In this document: positions 5,231-6,497 of the stretch, piece after piece
Numbering within the stretch: the first letter of the stretch is position 1
Layout of the letters: each line of letters begins with the position of its first letter
Assembly: GCA_027080605.1 (NCBI GenBank)
Contig: JALWRO010000120.1
Span: forward strand, 1-6,497
Length of the DNA stretch: 6,497 bases
Direction: 5' to 3'
DNA from: Campylobacterales bacterium
GTDB taxonomy: Bacteria > Campylobacterota > Campylobacteria > Campylobacterales > QNZT01
The notes under the pieces: model-generated
The model's database searches: none
What the model was told of the DNA's origin: nothing
What the model saw: only the letters and a program-made list of their open reading frames with translations
Position numbers and translations under genes: made by a program

Positions 5231-5684
5231 AATATTATTACTGTTTGTTACAGCGTATCTGTCTGCGGATATGTCATTTAGCATAGATGAGAGTTTATAC
5301 AAAGATGTCGAAAAAAAAGCGGATAAAAATTTTGAAAAAGTGATTGAAGGGCAGCGCAATGCAGTTAAAAGAACTTTGAAAAAACTGATAGGAGACGGCA
5401 GATATTCAGGGGCTGCTGTACAACCGCCTGTTACTCACTCATCAAAAAGCAAAAACCCGACCAGTAATACTTATAAATGTACATATATGTGTTTTACTTT
5501 TGGTGGTACGACAGGCTTTGGGCATGAAAATATGCATGAATATACTGTAATAATTTCTGCTCCGAGTGAGTCAGAAGCAAATAATGCTGGATTGTCTTAT
5601 GCTAAAAACTCTTGTCAAAACATGGGATATTCAGGAGTCCATAGCAGATGGTGGAAAGGTTCGATACATTGTGAAAGACAATAA
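5223..5684 (+). CDS. Small secreted four-cysteine protein, unknown
   Basis: A 153-residue protein beginning MNKILLLFVTAYLSA, a short signal peptide with cleavage probably after A15. The mature protein has a basic/acidic helix (about 22-57, DVEKKADKNFEKV...KRTLKKL), a Ser/Pro/Lys linker (about 60-82), and a compact C-terminal domain with four cysteines: C86 and C90 (CTYMC), C131 and C150. This domain reads as strand, helix (SESEANNAGLSYAKNSC), strand, and would be held by two disulfides. It is the third gene of the P5 operon. Its ATG lies inside the end of the previous gene (ATGAATAA, 5223-5230), so translation is coupled. It ends 11 bases before the P6 motif. The family is not recognised. Confidence 0.82.
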   Translation: MNKILLLFVTAYLSADMSFSIDESLYKDVEKKADKNFEKVIEGQRNAVKRTLKKLIGDGRYSGAAVQPPVTHSSKSKNPTSNTYKCTYMCFTFGGTTGFGHENMHEYTVIISAPSESEANNAGLSYAKNSCQNMGYSGVHSRWWKGSIHCERQ

Positions 5685-5695
5685 TTTCTCTCCAA

Positions 5696-5728
5696 AATCC
5701 AACAAATCCAATTTCTCCACGGTACAAT
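5696..5728 (+). promoter_or_regulatory. Promoter P6 of the shared class
   Basis: AATCCAACAAATCCAAT at 5696-5712, 10 bases, then TACAAT at 5723-5728. Hexamer to ATG 5760 is 31 bases, as in P1, P4 and P5. No terminator is visible between the preceding operon and this promoter. Confidence 0.72.
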
Positions 5729-5759
5729 TTACGATAACTTTTAACAAAAAGGAGGCGGT

Positions 5760-6497
5760 ATGTTCTGGAAAAGTGTGATACTGACCATAGTGTTGGCAGG
5801 ATTGGTCGGATGCGGCGGTGGTGGGCAAGAGGAGGGTCATCCCTCTTTGGGTACGAAGTCTGTCGATGTTGAGGTGATCGATAAAAACATCCAGTTGCAA
5901 GATGCTATCGCAAAGGATTTTTATGCTACCGACAACAAGCAGGAGCTGCGGGCGATGGCAGAGAAGATTGAACAGTTGAAATCAGTGCGACAAGTCCATT
6001 TCGATGCCGATACGGGAAATATCGATATCTTTTATACCAACGGTATGGTCGGCGGGTTGCATAAGTTGCCTGACAGTAAACATATCAAAGGCGGCGCCGT
6101 TGCGGATACACCGCGTATTTTGGCTAAAAAGAGAAATTTAAGAGCGTTAAACAACATCACCCTGCCAAATAAAAAAGTTCTGGCTTTGGCTTTGCAGTAC
6201 TGGGAGTGGGGTGATCGGGATGATGTTCCTGAGATTGTCGATCTTTTGGAAGCGGACGGCAGTTTTGACATCAAAAAAGTCTATCAGCGTCAGGACAGCG
6301 GCGATCTGGATCTATTCAAACACCTCGACGAATATGGAATCGTTCTGATAAGCTCGCACGGTAATACGCTCAAAAGCGGACAAAACACACAAACCGTGAT
6401 ACTCAACACCAATGTAGCCCCGACACGATCGCTGATCAGGCAGTATGCCGCCGATATGACCGACGGTTCGCTGATGGCTTTTCAGATAGGTGAAAAC
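5760..6497 (+). CDS. Lipoprotein with possible clan CD (caspase-fold) peptidase domain, 3' end beyond window
   Basis: The first 246 residues are present; the frame is open at the window edge. The signal is that of a lipoprotein: MFWKSVILTIVLAGLVGC, lipobox L-V-G-C with the lipidated cysteine at 18, then a Gly-rich linker. Residues about 35-125 are an N-terminal region with an acidic/basic helix (DNKQELRAMAEKIEQLK). From about 136 the sequence resembles the start of a clan CD cysteine peptidase: strand KKVLALALQYWEWG, a helix (DVPEIVDLLEADG), strand IKKVYQR, helix, then the strand EYGIVLISSHG, with H200-G201 where the catalytic His-Gly lies in gingipain, clostripain and caspase-like families. 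The catalytic cysteine would lie after the window, so activity cannot be judged. Ribosome site AAGGAGG 5748-5754. More G+C-rich than the preceding genes. A single-gene unit under P6 as far as visible. Confidence 0.8.
   Translation, partial: MFWKSVILTIVLAGLVGCGGGGQEEGHPSLGTKSVDVEVIDKNIQLQDAIAKDFYATDNKQELRAMAEKIEQLKSVRQVHFDADTGNIDIFYTNGMVGGLHKLPDSKHIKGGAVADTPRILAKKRNLRALNNITLPNKKVLALALQYWEWGDRDDVPEIVDLLEADGSFDIKKVYQRQDSGDLDLFKHLDEYGIVLISSHGNTLKSGQNTQTVILNTNVAPTRSLIRQYAADMTDGSLMAFQIGEN

Noticed and set aside
22..5712. CRISPR array from the repeated motif
   Set aside because: The copies are hundreds to thousands of bases apart with genes between them, not regularly spaced short spacers.

Overview
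The window looks like chromosomal DNA from an AT-rich Gram-negative bacterium, most likely a member of the Campylobacterota (Sulfurovum/Sulfurimonas-like). The basis is low G+C, strong AGGAGG ribosome sites, lipoprotein and Sec signal peptides, an outer-membrane beta-signal, a CFI-box protein, and promoters with a clear -10 but no TTGACA -35. The taxonomic call is inference. All credible genes are on the + strand. Apart from a CFI-box protein, a toxin-antitoxin remnant and a possible caspase-fold lipoprotein, the gene products belong to no family I recognise.

Layout: (1) 22-986, promoter P1 and a lipoprotein with three Cys-pair modules. (2) 985-1213, promoter P2 with no gene behind it, then about 200 bp of non-coding DNA with a strong hairpin. 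(3) 1214-1685, an intact small antitoxin-like gene overlapping a broken PemK/MazF-type toxin. (4) 1713-2387, P3 and a cysteine-rich CFI-box protein. (5) 2401-3224, P4 and a membrane protein made of two ungapped repeats. (6) 3305-5684, P5 and a tightly coupled three-gene operon: an eight-stranded beta-barrel candidate, a periplasmic coiled-coil/beta-rich protein and a small secreted four-Cys protein. (7) 5696-end, P6 and the N-terminal 246 residues of a lipoprotein with a possible clan CD (caspase-fold) peptidase domain.

The main discovery is the control element shared by these units. Six times in 6.5 kb, always on the + strand, the sequence AATCCAACAAATCCAA(T/A), a direct repeat of AATCCAA with 9-bp period, is followed by exactly 10 bases and then a TANNNT -10 hexamer (TACAAT three times, TAAAAT, TATCAT, TAAACT). 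In four of the five copies that head a gene, the start codon lies 29-31 bases after the hexamer. The repeat covers the place where a -35 box would be. This suggests a dedicated activator (or unusual sigma factor) driving a regulon of mostly envelope or exported proteins of unknown function, laid out as compact promoter-gene units. The toxin-antitoxin remnant does not use this promoter; it has its own extended -10 and interrupts the array just after the gene-less P2.

If expressed together, the products would place two lipoproteins, one outer-membrane barrel, two periplasmic/secreted proteins, one inner-membrane protein and one probably cytoplasmic metal-binding protein under a single signal. 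What that signal is cannot be read from the sequence.
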